Assembly: GCA_017460915.1 (NCBI GenBank) | Contig: JAFUAA010000026.1 | Coordinates: forward strand, 1 to 33,235 | Direction of reading: 5' to 3' | Origin: Bacteroidales bacterium | GTDB lineage: Bacteria; Bacteroidota; Bacteroidia; Bacteroidales; F082 | DNA length: 33,235 nt | Part shown: in pieces, positions 10,854-19,083 of the stretch | Layout: every line of letters begins with the position of its first letter | Numbering within the stretch: the stretch's first letter is position 1 | Notes under the pieces: generated by a model | The model's database searches: none | Told to the model about the DNA's origin: nothing | What the model saw: only the letters and a program-made list of their open reading frames with translations | Translations under genes and position numbers: made by a program

Positions 10854-11452
10854 CCAAGGCAGCCTCGTCGCCTTTCCACCTGCTGACCGACGAGGACAGC
10901 AACCTGAAATACATCCCCTTCGACCCGCTTCAGTTCGATTTCTCGCCCGAACAGTATGTGATGATCGACAACGTGGTGGCCACCCTCCAAAGCCGCTCGG
11001 ACATGGCCATCGTCTTGGAAGAGCAAGTCCAATATGAGGAAGTCGTCGAGCAATTGAGTGTCATGCAGTTGAAACGCGACTATTACCTTTCGCAACATCC
11101 CGAATTGAAGCTTTCGGACCTTTATTTCATGATTGACGAGACCATCCGTGCCATCAAGTTGAACGACAAGGGATTGTGTGATTATGCGGCGGAGTGTTCC
11201 AATAAAAAACGGCTGCATTCGAAGAAAGACGTGGCTTCGGTGGCTTGTGCCGTGTATCGCGACAAGTCCGAAAAGCTGTTGGCCCAACTGATGGAACGCC
11301 ACAACCAGATGCTATCGGATTATCTGCTGAACGTCAACGGTTTGGACACGGCACAAATCTCAGTGACGATGATCGATGCCTGTCTGATGAAAGCCTTCGC
11401 CAAATCGTCGCGTTATGAGATGCACGTGTTCACTTACGAGGACATGGAATGA
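10706..11452 (+). CDS. DUF748/AsmA-like envelope protein, C-terminal part (frameshifted)
   Basis: This frame (about 248 residues) continues the preceding gene after a -1 shift: LEKVPLKLGLYLL, VSLDLPVSGNLNDPSFSYGK and SPFHLL are the hallmark DUF748 C-terminal motifs. A helical, charged tail follows. It has no ATG at its start (the first codon counted is TTG in mid-domain) and a TAA at 10658 closes this frame upstream, so it is not an independent gene. No slippery heptamer is seen, so programmed frameshifting is unlikely. It ends 1 bp before the convergent peptidase gene. Confidence 0.8.
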   Translation: MEKVPLKLGLYLLSDKHHNVSLDLPVSGNLNDPSFSYGKTLAKVFSNLLTKAASSPFHLLTDEDSNLKYIPFDPLQFDFSPEQYVMIDNVVATLQSRSDMAIVLEEQVQYEEVVEQLSVMQLKRDYYLSQHPELKLSDLYFMIDETIRAIKLNDKGLCDYAAECSNKKRLHSKKDVASVACAVYRDKSEKLLAQLMERHNQMLSDYLLNVNGLDTAQISVTMIDACLMKAFAKSSRYEMHVFTYEDME

Positions 11453-11453
11453 C

Positions 11454-12671
11454 TCATTGGATGGTCAATCGCTTGGCGATAGTGCCTTTTCCCGTCGTGA
11501 TGCTCAAAACGTAAATCCCTGATGCAAAATTGTTTGTGTCTATGGTGCACGTCGACTCACCCTTCAGTTCCACCAACTTGAGGGGTTGCCCCAACAGATT
11601 GCATACCACAATCTGTTGCAGTCCGTCATGCGTCAGAATGTTGATTTCGTCCTTGGCCGGATTGGGATAAAGCGCCACTTGCACGGATTCGTTTTCGGGC
11701 AGGGAGAAATTGTTGAGACCAGCCAAAAGCGCCACCGTGCCGAGGTTGAGTTCGGTGAAACGTTTGCATTGGTCTAAGTTGTTGACGCTTAACCCCATAA
11801 TGTCATCTCTTGTGTGGATATACGGCGAACTGGCATGGGTGTCCTCGAAAGGATGGATGGCGGCATAGCCGTTGCGGTTGAACGAGGAATAGTCGCTGTC
11901 GCCCCAGGCGAGCCAGTCCTGCCAGATGCGCATTTCTGGGAAATAGGTACGGCTGAAGCTTTTGACATAATCGCCGAGGGGAGCGTCTTGGCTGGTGTAC
12001 ATGAGGTTGACGTGGATGTCGGAGCCTTCAGCCAAATATCCCGTCATGTCGAGGTTGAAATAAGCCACGATGTCCATGCCTTGCTCGGCCATGTCGTGTG
12101 CATAAGCTGCACTTCCCACCAGTCCGATTTCTTCGGCGCACCAGTTGGCAAAGATGATGGAGCGGTCAAAAGTGTAAGGACTTAGCAATCTTGCAGTTTC
12201 GAGGATGCCAGCCACGCCCGTGGCGTTGTCGTCGGCACCTGGCGAACGGATGGTGTCGGGGTCGGCACCGTCCGAGTTCCACGAATCGTAGTGTGCGCCG
12301 CAGATGACGAACTCTTCGGGTTTGGTGGTGCCCCATTTCACGGCAAGCACGTTGTCGGCAGTCTCGATGTCGGAATTGGGCACGGGGAAATCGTGGAGCA
12401 TCACCGTGTCGACGCCGAAGCTCTTGTAACGTGATATCAGCCAGTCTTGTACGTCCCAAATGTATCGGCTGTCATAACGTCGCGTCCAATAGGAGCTGAG
12501 GTGCTCGATGTTGGCCTTGATGCTGTCGACCGAGACGGAATCCATCAGGGCGCGGAGGTGAGGGTCGACGCCCGTAACGACGGGATAATCGTGTTCATAA
12601 ATGTGAGGCACTTGGGCCTTGACCAATAATCCTCCCGCCAAAAGCAAACCAATAAATAATAATTTCTTCAT
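11454..12671 (-). CDS. Secreted M28 family metallopeptidase with T9SS sorting domain
   Basis: Zn-dependent aminopeptidase-like M28 protein of 405 residues. The signal peptide is MKKLLFIGLLLAGGLLVKAQ (cleavage after about 19). Visible metal and catalytic residues are H127 (GAHYDS), D147/D148 (PGADDNATG), E180/E181 (WCAEEIG), D208 (NLDMTG) and H286 (YIHTRDD). The last ~75 residues (VALYPNPAKDEINI to GTIAKRLTIQ) are a type A type IX secretion sorting domain, so the enzyme should be exported across the outer membrane and anchored or released. The ATG at 12669-12671 is preferred over a TTG two codons upstream. It lies 24 bp downstream of tsaB on the same strand and is probably co-transcribed with it. 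The substrate is unknown. Confidence 0.92.
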   Translation of the reverse strand: MKKLLFIGLLLAGGLLVKAQVPHIYEHDYPVVTGVDPHLRALMDSVSVDSIKANIEHLSSYWTRRYDSRYIWDVQDWLISRYKSFGVDTVMLHDFPVPNSDIETADNVLAVKWGTTKPEEFVICGAHYDSWNSDGADPDTIRSPGADDNATGVAGILETARLLSPYTFDRSIIFANWCAEEIGLVGSAAYAHDMAEQGMDIVAYFNLDMTGYLAEGSDIHVNLMYTSQDAPLGDYVKSFSRTYFPEMRIWQDWLAWGDSDYSSFNRNGYAAIHPFEDTHASSPYIHTRDDIMGLSVNNLDQCKRFTELNLGTVALLAGLNNFSLPENESVQVALYPNPAKDEINILTHDGLQQIVVCNLLGQPLKLVELKGESTCTIDTNNFASGIYVLSITTGKGTIAKRLTIQ

Positions 12672-12695
12672 ATACAATAATTTATAATTCCTACC

Positions 12696-13409
12696 TCAAA
12701 CTTCCTCCCTCAAACCTAATCCTTTCACATGCGGTTTCCCCGCAATGAAATCCTTCAAGTAAAACGGTTCGAAATACACCACGTCGACAAACCTTTGTTC
12801 GCGCAAAGCCTTCTCAGCCAAAGGAAGCATAAACGCCGCCGAAGGCTTGAAGCCGTCAACAATGCTAATATGAGGCTGGTTCTCGAACACTTTGCTGAGT
12901 TTTGGTGCGCCGTCTCCGAAAAGCCAAAGATGATGGTCGGGAAGCAAGTCCTCAAACGAGTTTTCGTCGATGACGAGGGCTGCCGTGTCGTTGATTTTGT
13001 TCAGTTGGGCATCGAAAACGGCGGTGTAAACCTCCATTCTTCGGGCATCAATCATCGGGATAAGCAGGTCGTTTTCAGAGATTTGGCTGCCGAGTTTCGT
13101 TTTCATGCCGTAGGCCATGGCCTCCAAGGTGTCGATGGCCATCAAGGGCAAATTGGCGGCATAACAAATGCCTTTGGCCGTGCTCACGCCGATGCGGAGG
13201 CCCGTATACGAACCTGGTCCCCGACTGACTGCAACGGCATCCAACTGTCTATAATCGATGTTGGCCACCTCCATCACTTCGCGGATGAAGTTGGTAATCT
13301 TCTCGGAATGAGCGTTTTGGCCTTCCGTTTCGCGCACGGCGATGGTGCAACAGCTTTCGTTGAGGGCGACCGAACAAACCGGCGTGGCCGTTTCCAAACA
13401 TAGTATCAT
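12696..13409 (-). CDS. tsaB: tRNA threonylcarbamoyladenosine biosynthesis protein TsaB
   Basis: TsaB (YeaZ) is the scaffold partner of TsaD in making the t6A37 modification of ANN-decoding tRNAs. The 237-residue protein begins MILCLETATPVCSVAL and has the diagnostic VAVSRGPGSYTGLRIGVSTAKG followed by a DTLEAMA segment, as in the actin-like ATPase fold of the family. Length is normal. Its promoter box (TATTTTTG, complement of 13429-13436) lies just upstream on the minus strand. Confidence 0.95.
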   Translation of the reverse strand: MILCLETATPVCSVALNESCCTIAVRETEGQNAHSEKITNFIREVMEVANIDYRQLDAVAVSRGPGSYTGLRIGVSTAKGICYAANLPLMAIDTLEAMAYGMKTKLGSQISENDLLIPMIDARRMEVYTAVFDAQLNKINDTAALVIDENSFEDLLPDHHLWLFGDGAPKLSKVFENQPHISIVDGFKPSAAFMLPLAEKALREQRFVDVVYFEPFYLKDFIAGKPHVKGLGLREEV

Positions 13410-13428
13410 AGTCGTTTCTTTTGTGGTG

Positions 13429-13436
13429 CAAAAATA
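13429..13436 (-). promoter_or_regulatory. -7 promoter box for tsaB and the M28 peptidase
   Basis: On the minus strand the sequence reads TATTTTTG, 19 bases before the tsaB ATG. No clear -33 element. Confidence 0.5.
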
Positions 13437-13519
13437 GGCAATTTTATGGTATGGATGAAAGCATAGTGATATTCTTTAATATTATTAAAATTAAATGAGT
13501 GCGGAAATCAGAAAAATCG

Positions 13520-13527
13520 TATATTTG
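13520..13527 (+). promoter_or_regulatory. -7 promoter box for the adenine methyltransferase / galE operon
   Basis: TATATTTG matches TAnnTTTG. Transcription from about 13534 leaves an ~87-nt leader. The leader holds an 11-codon frame (13562-13594, possibly nothing) and a strong AGGAGG at 13603-13608, unusual in Bacteroidetes, 12 bases before the ATG at 13621. Confidence 0.45.
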
Positions 13528-13620
13528 CCCCATTAATTTGCCGAATTAGGCATTGTTGTATATGATTGAAACAGAGTTCGTTAAGCATTCTTGATGGGAC
13601 TTAGGAGGCGAAGCTATACC

Positions 13621-15330
13621 ATGACGGAACCTAAAATTTACATTTCAAAAGCCACCCAGCGCAACTGGGACAAGTTGAAAAACAACGGCTCCAATCGCTT
13701 GACGAGCCGTGCCAACAAGAGCCGCTCACAAAAAATCATCACGCCCGAAGGCTATGTGATGGCGGGCAGCCTACCCCGCTTCGTGGAGGATTTGAAGGCG
13801 GCCGATTATCCTATCGACAACCTGATTTTCAGCCTTTGCGCCATGTATGTGGAGCATAATCGCGTCAACCAGGGAAATCGAAACCGTTTTTTTGAGGAAT
13901 ATGCACATTATCAACGCATTGGGCTCGATGTGCCGCGACAAATCCTGAAAAACCGTCAGGACGATTGGATTGGCTTTGTGTACCAATCGCTGACCGCAGA
14001 GGGAAGCCGTATCATCAAAGGCTTGTATTACACCAAGCCAGTGATTGTCAACGAGATGCTTTCCGATATTCGCCTCCTCAATGGTGAACGGTTTCTTGAC
14101 CCTTGCTGCGGTAGCGGCATCTTTCTGCTGAAAGTGGAACATGCAACGTTGGAACAGCTTTATGGCATCGACAACGACCCTTTGGCCGTGATGATTGCCA
14201 AAGCCAATTTGATTGTAAGATATGGAGAATCAACGGTTTATCCTCGGATTTACCAAATGGATTTCCTGCTTCACGCGGCCTCGGCTTTGGGCGATTTGCG
14301 GTTCGACTACATCGTCACCAACCCGCCGTGGGGCACTGAGAAAGACAAGCATCATAGTTCGGAGATAATCAGTTCGAGAGAGAAGGCTTCTTTGTTTTTC
14401 ACCGAGTCGTTCAAGTTGTTGAACAGGAACGGAATACAGCATTTCCTTTTGCCTTCGTCGTTGATGAAAATCAAGGTGCACGCCGACTTGCGTCGTTTTG
14501 TGACCCACGAGACGCGGATGGAGAGCCTGAAATGCTACCGCGAACGTTTCAAAGGGGTATTTACGGACTTCATCAGCCTGAAAGTCAGCAATAAACCAGT
14601 GTTTGGGACGCAGAATTACACTGTCACGACCGAGAGAAACGCCGTGTCGCGGAAGGAGTTTGTGCCGCGTGAGGACGATTTCTGCGCCATCCCGATGCTC
14701 AACGACCGCGACGAGGCCATCATCAGCAAGGTGGAGCGTTTCCGTCACGACGACCTCTCGCATAGTCGCTGGGCTTTGGGTATCATCACGGGCAGCAATG
14801 CCAAAGTGCTGAAGGACAGACCATCCGATGGTTTGGAACCCATTTTCACGGGCAAGGACATCGGCCAGTACAGTTTGAGGCCAGCCACCCGTTTCATCAA
14901 ATACGACCGCGCCAATTTCCAGCAATGTGCCAAGGATGAGTTCTATCGTGCGCCTGAGAAGCTGGTCTATAAGTTTGTTTCGGGGCGGCTTTGCTTCACT
15001 TACGACGACAAACAGCGCCTGTTCCTCAACAGCGCGAACATCCTCATTCCCGAGGTGGCCGGCATGAGCATCAAGACGGTGTTGGCATTTCTCAATTCGT
15101 CATTATTCAACTTTTTGTATGTCAGGCGTTTCGATGATTTAAAGATTTTGAAAGGCAACCTGTCGGCTTTGCCATTCCCAAAAACCACGATGGACGACGA
15201 CAAGAGGCTTTCTTCCTTGGTCGACCGCGCTTTGCAGGGCGATGCATCGGCGCTTGAAGAAATCGATAAGGTTATTTTTGATTTGTATCAGATTGATTCG
15301 GAAGAAATTAAAATAATAAGCGAGCAATAA
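13621..15330 (+). CDS. TaqI-type N6-adenine DNA methyltransferase
   Basis: The 569-residue protein has the gamma-class adenine MTase layout. An N-terminal helical part is followed by motif I DPCCGSG (residues 160-166), the acidic IDNDP of motif II and the catalytic NPPW (234-237). A C-terminal specificity region of the TaqI type follows ([15 protein letters not shown] and [13 protein letters not shown]). It should methylate adenine in a specific site. No companion endonuclease is adjacent, so it is either an orphan MTase or a single-chain enzyme lacking an evident nuclease domain. The ATG at 13621 follows AGGAGG; an upstream TTG/ATG start is possible. Its TAA overlaps the galE ATG by one base. 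Target site unknown. Confidence 0.85.
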   Translation: MTEPKIYISKATQRNWDKLKNNGSNRLTSRANKSRSQKIITPEGYVMAGSLPRFVEDLKAADYPIDNLIFSLCAMYVEHNRVNQGNRNRFFEEYAHYQRIGLDVPRQILKNRQDDWIGFVYQSLTAEGSRIIKGLYYTKPVIVNEMLSDIRLLNGERFLDPCCGSGIFLLKVEHATLEQLYGIDNDPLAVMIAKANLIVRYGESTVYPRIYQMDFLLHAASALGDLRFDYIVTNPPWGTEKDKHHSSEIISSREKASLFFTESFKLLNRNGIQHFLLPSSLMKIKVHADLRRFVTHETRMESLKCYRERFKGVFTDFISLKVSNKPVFGTQNYTVTTERNAVSRKEFVPREDDFCAIPMLNDRDEAIISKVERFRHDDLSHSRWALGIITGSNAKVLKDRPSDGLEPIFTGKDIGQYSLRPATRFIKYDRANFQQCAKDEFYRAPEKLVYKFVSGRLCFTYDDKQRLFLNSANILIPEVAGMSIKTVLAFLNSSLFNFLYVRRFDDLKILKGNLSALPFPKTTMDDDKRLSSLVDRALQGDASALEEIDKVIFDLYQIDSEEIKIISEQ

Positions 15331-16340
15331 TGAACATCTTAGTAACAGGCGGAGCCGGTTTCATCGGCAGCCATACCTTAGTGGAACTCAACGCTGCGGG
15401 ACACGAGACCGTAGTCATCGATAACCTCAGCAACGCCAACCGCAAATCCTTGGAGCGCGTGGCAGAGCTGACGGGCAAGGAAATCCCTTTCTATGAAATC
15501 GACATCCGCGACCGCGAAGGCCTCAACCGCGTGATGAGTGTCCATCGCTTCGATGCCTGCATCCACTTTGCAGGACTGAAAGCTGTGGGCGAGAGCGTGG
15601 AGAAGCCTTGGGAATATTACGAAAACAACATCGGCGGCACTTTGACACTCCTCGACGTGATGCGCAAGCACGGCTGCAAAAACATCATCTTCTCGTCGTC
15701 GGCCACCGTTTATGGCGACCCGACCATCATCCCGATTACGGAGGAATGCCCCAAGGGACATTGCACCAACCCTTACGGCCAGACCAAAAGCATGTTGGAA
15801 GAGATTATGATGGATATGCAAAAGGCTGACAATGAGTGGAATGTGGTGCTGTTGCGTTATTTCAATCCCATCGGAGCGCACCCGAGCGGCAGGATAGGCG
15901 AGAACCCCAACGGCATCCCGAACAACCTGATGCCTTACGTCACGCAAGTGGCCGTGGGCAAGCGCCCTGAACTCGGTGTGTTCGGCAACGATTATAATAC
16001 GCCCGACGGCACGGGTGTCCGCGACTATATCCACGTCGTGGACTTGGCTCGAGGTCATGTGGCGGCACTGAAGGCCATCGAAAGGCATTGTGGCTGCGCG
16101 ATTTACAACCTCGGCACGGGACAAGGCTACTCGGTGTTGCAGTTGGTGAAGGCTTTCGAGAAGGTCAACGGTATCAAGATTCCGTATAGCATCAAGCCGC
16201 GTCGTGCTGGCGACATTGCCACCTGTTATTCCAATCCCGCCAAGGCAGAGAAGGAATTGGGATGGAAGGCACAATACGGCCTCGAAGAGATGTGCCGCGA
16301 CGCCTGGAACTGGCAGCGCAATAATCCCGACGGGTATTGA
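15330..16340 (+). CDS. galE: UDP-glucose 4-epimerase
   Basis: Interconverts UDP-glucose and UDP-galactose. The extended SDR protein of 336 residues starts [15 protein letters not shown] (NAD-binding GxxGxxG). It has FSSSATVYG, catalytic Tyr/Lys in [20 protein letters not shown] and [13 protein letters not shown], all diagnostic for GalE. The ATG shares one base with the methyltransferase stop codon, so translation is coupled. It heads the nucleotide-sugar cluster, although the next gene, rfbA, is separated from it by a repeat-bracketed GIY-YIG remnant. Confidence 0.96.
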   Translation: MNILVTGGAGFIGSHTLVELNAAGHETVVIDNLSNANRKSLERVAELTGKEIPFYEIDIRDREGLNRVMSVHRFDACIHFAGLKAVGESVEKPWEYYENNIGGTLTLLDVMRKHGCKNIIFSSSATVYGDPTIIPITEECPKGHCTNPYGQTKSMLEEIMMDMQKADNEWNVVLLRYFNPIGAHPSGRIGENPNGIPNNLMPYVTQVAVGKRPELGVFGNDYNTPDGTGVRDYIHVVDLARGHVAALKAIERHCGCAIYNLGTGQGYSVLQLVKAFEKVNGIKIPYSIKPRRAGDIATCYSNPAKAEKELGWKAQYGLEEMCRDAWNWQRNNPDGY

Positions 16341-16375
16341 TTATAGGACATTTACGACATACTTTCACCAACGGA

Positions 16376-16407
16376 GTCATTGCAGGCATAGACCCTCAAT
16401 CTCCTGA
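16376..16407. repeat. Hairpin repeat (TCATTGC family), left flank of the GIY-YIG gene
   Basis: GTCATTGCAGGC...GACCCTCAATCTCC, a degenerate copy of the family whose perfect copies lie at 16795-16826 and 17801-17893. Orientation is opposite to the right-flank copy. Confidence 0.75.
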
Positions 16408-16428
16408 AAGAAACGACACACCAAAGCC

Positions 16429-16822
16429 ATGATGAAACAAGGATATGTGTATATATTATGGCCAATAAACACAACACTACCCTTTACACGGGAGTAACGA
16501 ATGACTTAAAAAGAAGAACTACCGAGCATAAACTACACATCAACAAGAGTTTTACTGATAGATATAATATCGAGAAATTCGTTTGTTTTGAAACGTGCGA
16601 AGACATGACAACAGCCATTCATCGAGAGAAACAACTGAAGAAATGGAAAGGGAATGGAAAGAGACTTTGGTAAATGGCATGAATCCTGAATGGAAAGACT
16701 TGGCAATAGAAATAGGAGTGGACGAGGAGTATATGAGATCGGTAAAAGAGTTTTATGATGTAATGGTTCCCGAGGAAGTATCGTCAAAAAGCGTAGGAGA
16801 TTGCGGGTCAAGCCCGCAATGA
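16429..16822 (+). pseudogene. GIY-YIG nuclease family gene with two frameshifts
   Basis: Small single-domain GIY-YIG (URI-type) proteins are common in Bacteroidetes. Translation pieces appear in three successive frames: MMKQGYVYIL from 16429, then NKHNTTLYTGVTNDLKRR...IHREKQLKKWK from about 16461, then EWKETLVNGMNPEWKDLAIE from about 16656. Together they make a typical ~95-residue family member, with the GIY-YIG motif represented by GYVYIL and LYTGVT. Each junction is explained by loss of one A, near 16457 and in the AAAGGG near 16650. The third frame runs on into the right-flank repeat and stops at 16822. The gene sits between galE and rfbA, bracketed by inverted copies of one hairpin repeat. 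If the indels are sequencing errors the gene is intact. Confidence 0.75.
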
Positions 16823-16826
16823 CGAC
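16795..16826. repeat. Hairpin repeat (TCATTGC family), right flank of the GIY-YIG gene
   Basis: ATTGCGGG (16800-16807) pairs perfectly with CCCGCAAT (16813-16820) around TCAAG, flanked by AGGAG and GACGAC. It is the inverted counterpart of the 16376-16407 copy and supplies the last codons of the GIY-YIG frame. Confidence 0.85.
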
Positions 16827-16865
16827 TTCCCATTATTGTTGCAATAAAAACAAAAAATAAACAGA

Positions 16866-17789
16866 ATGAAAGGCATAGTATTAGCCGGAGGATCCGGCAC
16901 GAGATTGTACCCCATCACGAAGGGCGTGAGCAAGCAGCTCCTCCCCATCTACGACAAGCCGATGGTGTACTATCCCATCTCGGCCTTGATGTTGGCGGGC
17001 ATCCGCGACATCCTCATCATCTCGACACCCTACGACCTGCCCAGCTTCAAGCGCTTGCTGGGCGACGGCTCCGACTACGGCATCTGCTTTGAATATGCCG
17101 AACAGCCCTCTCCCGACGGCCTGGCCCAAGCTTTCATCATTGGAGAGAAGTTCATCGGCGACGACTGCGCCTGCCTCGTCTTGGGCGACAACATCTTCCA
17201 CGGCAACGGCTTCACCAAACTGTTGGAAGAAGCCGTGCGTACTGCCGAGGAGGACAAGAAAGCCACCGTCTTCGGCTATTGGGTGGCCGACCCCGAGCGC
17301 TATGGCGTGGCCGAGTTCGACAAACAGGGCAACTGCATCAGCATTGAGGAGAAGCCCAAGAATCCCAAGAGCAACTACGCCGTGGTGGGCCTCTATTTCT
17401 ATCCCAACAAGGTGGTCGATGTGGCCAAGACCATCAAGCCTTCTGCACGCGGCGAGCTGGAAATCACCACGGTGAACCAGCATTTCCTTGAGGCCGGCGA
17501 GCTGAAGGTGCAGACTCTCGGTCGCGGCTTCGCTTGGCTGGACACGGGTACGCACGACAGTCTGGCCGAAGCCTCCACTTTCGTGGAAGTCATTGAGAAA
17601 CGCCAAGGCTTGAAGATCGCCTGCCTCGAAGGCATCGCCTTCCGTAAAGGCTGGATTACCGAGGAGAGGATGCGTGAACTGGCCAAACCTATGCTGAAAA
17701 ACCAATATGGCCAATACCTGCTCCACGTCATTGACGAATACAAGTCGGAGATCACCTCGGATACGCTGACACACCTGAATAGGAATTAG
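16866..17789 (+). CDS. rfbA: Glucose-1-phosphate thymidylyltransferase
   Basis: RfbA/RmlA makes dTDP-glucose from dTTP and glucose-1-phosphate, the first step towards dTDP-deoxysugars. The 307-residue protein starts [18 protein letters not shown], has [45 protein letters not shown] and [11 protein letters not shown], all matching the family end to end. No rfbC (3,5-epimerase) or rfbD (reductase) lies in the window, so the pathway as seen stops at the RfbB product. Confidence 0.96.
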   Translation: MKGIVLAGGSGTRLYPITKGVSKQLLPIYDKPMVYYPISALMLAGIRDILIISTPYDLPSFKRLLGDGSDYGICFEYAEQPSPDGLAQAFIIGEKFIGDDCACLVLGDNIFHGNGFTKLLEEAVRTAEEDKKATVFGYWVADPERYGVAEFDKQGNCISIEEKPKNPKSNYAVVGLYFYPNKVVDVAKTIKPSARGELEITTVNQHFLEAGELKVQTLGRGFAWLDTGTHDSLAEASTFVEVIEKRQGLKIACLEGIAFRKGWITEERMRELAKPMLKNQYGQYLLHVIDEYKSEITSDTLTHLNRN

Positions 17790-17800
17790 TACCAATGCGC

Positions 17801-17893
17801 AGGAAATCGCGGATCAAGTCCGCGATGACGACACAATGGGTGGGTTCTCTCCCAGGTCGTCATTGCGGGCACAGACCCGCAATCTCCCTGACC
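17801..17893. repeat. Paired hairpin repeats between rfbA and rfbB
   Basis: Two TCATTGC-family hairpins face each other. One is ATCGCGGA/TCCGCGAT (17806-17813, 17819-17826; loop TCAAG). The other is ATTGCGGG/CCCGCAAT (17862-17869, 17876-17883). Both keep the same outer GACGAC / GTCGTC boundary, so the whole 93-bp block is itself an imperfect palindrome, like BIMEs built from REP units. It fills most of the 125-bp gap between rfbA and rfbB. Confidence 0.85.
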
Positions 17894-17914
17894 AAACGAC
17901 AAATTAAAAAGATC

Positions 17915-19072
17915 ATGACATACAATAGATCAGTCATCATCACGGGCGGCGCAGGCTTCATCGGGAGCCACGTCGTGCGCCTGTTCGTCAACAAATATCC
18001 TGACTACAAGATCATCAACCTCGACAAGCTGACCTACGCCGGCAATCTCGCCAACCTGAAAGACATCGAGGACAAGCCCAACTACCGTTTCGTCAAGATG
18101 GACATCTGCGACTTCGAAGGCGTGCTGAAGCTGATGCAGGACGAACACGTGGACGGAATCATCCACCTGGCCGCCGAGAGCCATGTGGATCGCAGCATCA
18201 AGGACCCGTTCACCTTTGCGCAAACCAACGTGATGGGTACGCTGAGCCTGCTGCAAGCCGCGAAATTGTATTGGGAACAAAACCCTGTAGAGACGCAAAA
18301 TCTTGCGTCTCCACAACGCAGATTCTATCATATCTCGACCGACGAGGTCTATGGCGCCCTCGAACTGACGCACCCCGATGGCATCGAGCCGCCGTTCACC
18401 ACCAAGGCTAGCAGCGGCAAGCACCATTTGGCTTACGGCGACAAGTTCTTCACCGAGGAGCTGAAATACCAGCCGCACAGCCCCTACAGCGCCGCCAAGG
18501 CCAGCAGCGACCACTTCGTGCGTGCCTTCCACGACACCTACGGCCTGCCCACCATTGTGACCAACTGCTCGAACAATTATGGCCCTTACCAGTTCCCCGA
18601 GAAGCTGATACCTTTATTTATTAATAACATCCGCCACCGCAAGCCGTTGCCCGTCTATGGCAAGGGCGAGAATGTGCGCGACTGGCTCTATGTGGAAGAC
18701 CACGCAAGGGCAATTGACTTGATTTTCCACGAAGGGAAGATTGCCGAGACCTACAACATCGGCGGCTTCAACGAGTGGAAGAACATCGACATCGTGAAGG
18801 AGCTCATCAACACGACCGACCGACTGTTGGGAAGGAAGGAAGGCGAGGACATGGACCTGATCACCTACGTCACCGACCGCGCCGGCCACGATTTGAGGTA
18901 TGCCATCGATTCCAGCAAACTCCAAAAGGAATTGGGTTGGGAGCCAAGCCTGCAGTTTGAGGAGGGCATCGAGAAGACCGTCCGCTGGTACTTGGACAAC
19001 CAGGAATGGATGGACAATGTGACTTCTGGCGACTACCAGAAATATTACGACGACATGTACAAAGGAAGATAA
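17915..19072 (+). CDS. rfbB: dTDP-glucose 4,6-dehydratase (with in-frame repeat insertion)
   Basis: RfbB/RmlB converts dTDP-glucose to dTDP-4-keto-6-deoxyglucose. The ATG at 17915 gives 385 residues: [14 protein letters not shown] motif, STDEVYG with the catalytic Asp-Glu, YSAAKASSDHFVRAF with the Tyr-Lys pair, and NCSNNYGPYQFPEKLIPL. An upstream extension exists but would read through the hairpin repeats. Residues about 124-134, just before the RFYHISTDEVYG active-site strand, are encoded by a copy of the 30-bp palindrome (18286-18315) that also occurs between genes. The insertion keeps the frame and lies in a loop position, so activity is plausible. The next gene starts 11 bp downstream. 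Confidence 0.95.
   Translation: MTYNRSVIITGGAGFIGSHVVRLFVNKYPDYKIINLDKLTYAGNLANLKDIEDKPNYRFVKMDICDFEGVLKLMQDEHVDGIIHLAAESHVDRSIKDPFTFAQTNVMGTLSLLQAAKLYWEQNPVETQNLASPQRRFYHISTDEVYGALELTHPDGIEPPFTTKASSGKHHLAYGDKFFTEELKYQPHSPYSAAKASSDHFVRAFHDTYGLPTIVTNCSNNYGPYQFPEKLIPLFINNIRHRKPLPVYGKGENVRDWLYVEDHARAIDLIFHEGKIAETYNIGGFNEWKNIDIVKELINTTDRLLGRKEGEDMDLITYVTDRAGHDLRYAIDSSKLQKELGWEPSLQFEEGIEKTVRWYLDNQEWMDNVTSGDYQKYYDDMYKGR
18286..18315. repeat. 30-bp palindrome copy inside rfbB
   Basis: Starts TGTAGAGACGCAAAATC and ends GCGTCTCCACA. It differs from the intergenic copy at 21304-21333 by two bases. It is read in frame as about ten residues (VETQNLASPQ). Confidence 0.92.
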
Positions 19073-19083
19073 AACCCACATAA

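Noticed and set aside
16376-17893. CRISPR array
   Set aside because: The repeats are hairpin units in alternating orientation without regular unique spacers, and no cas genes are present.
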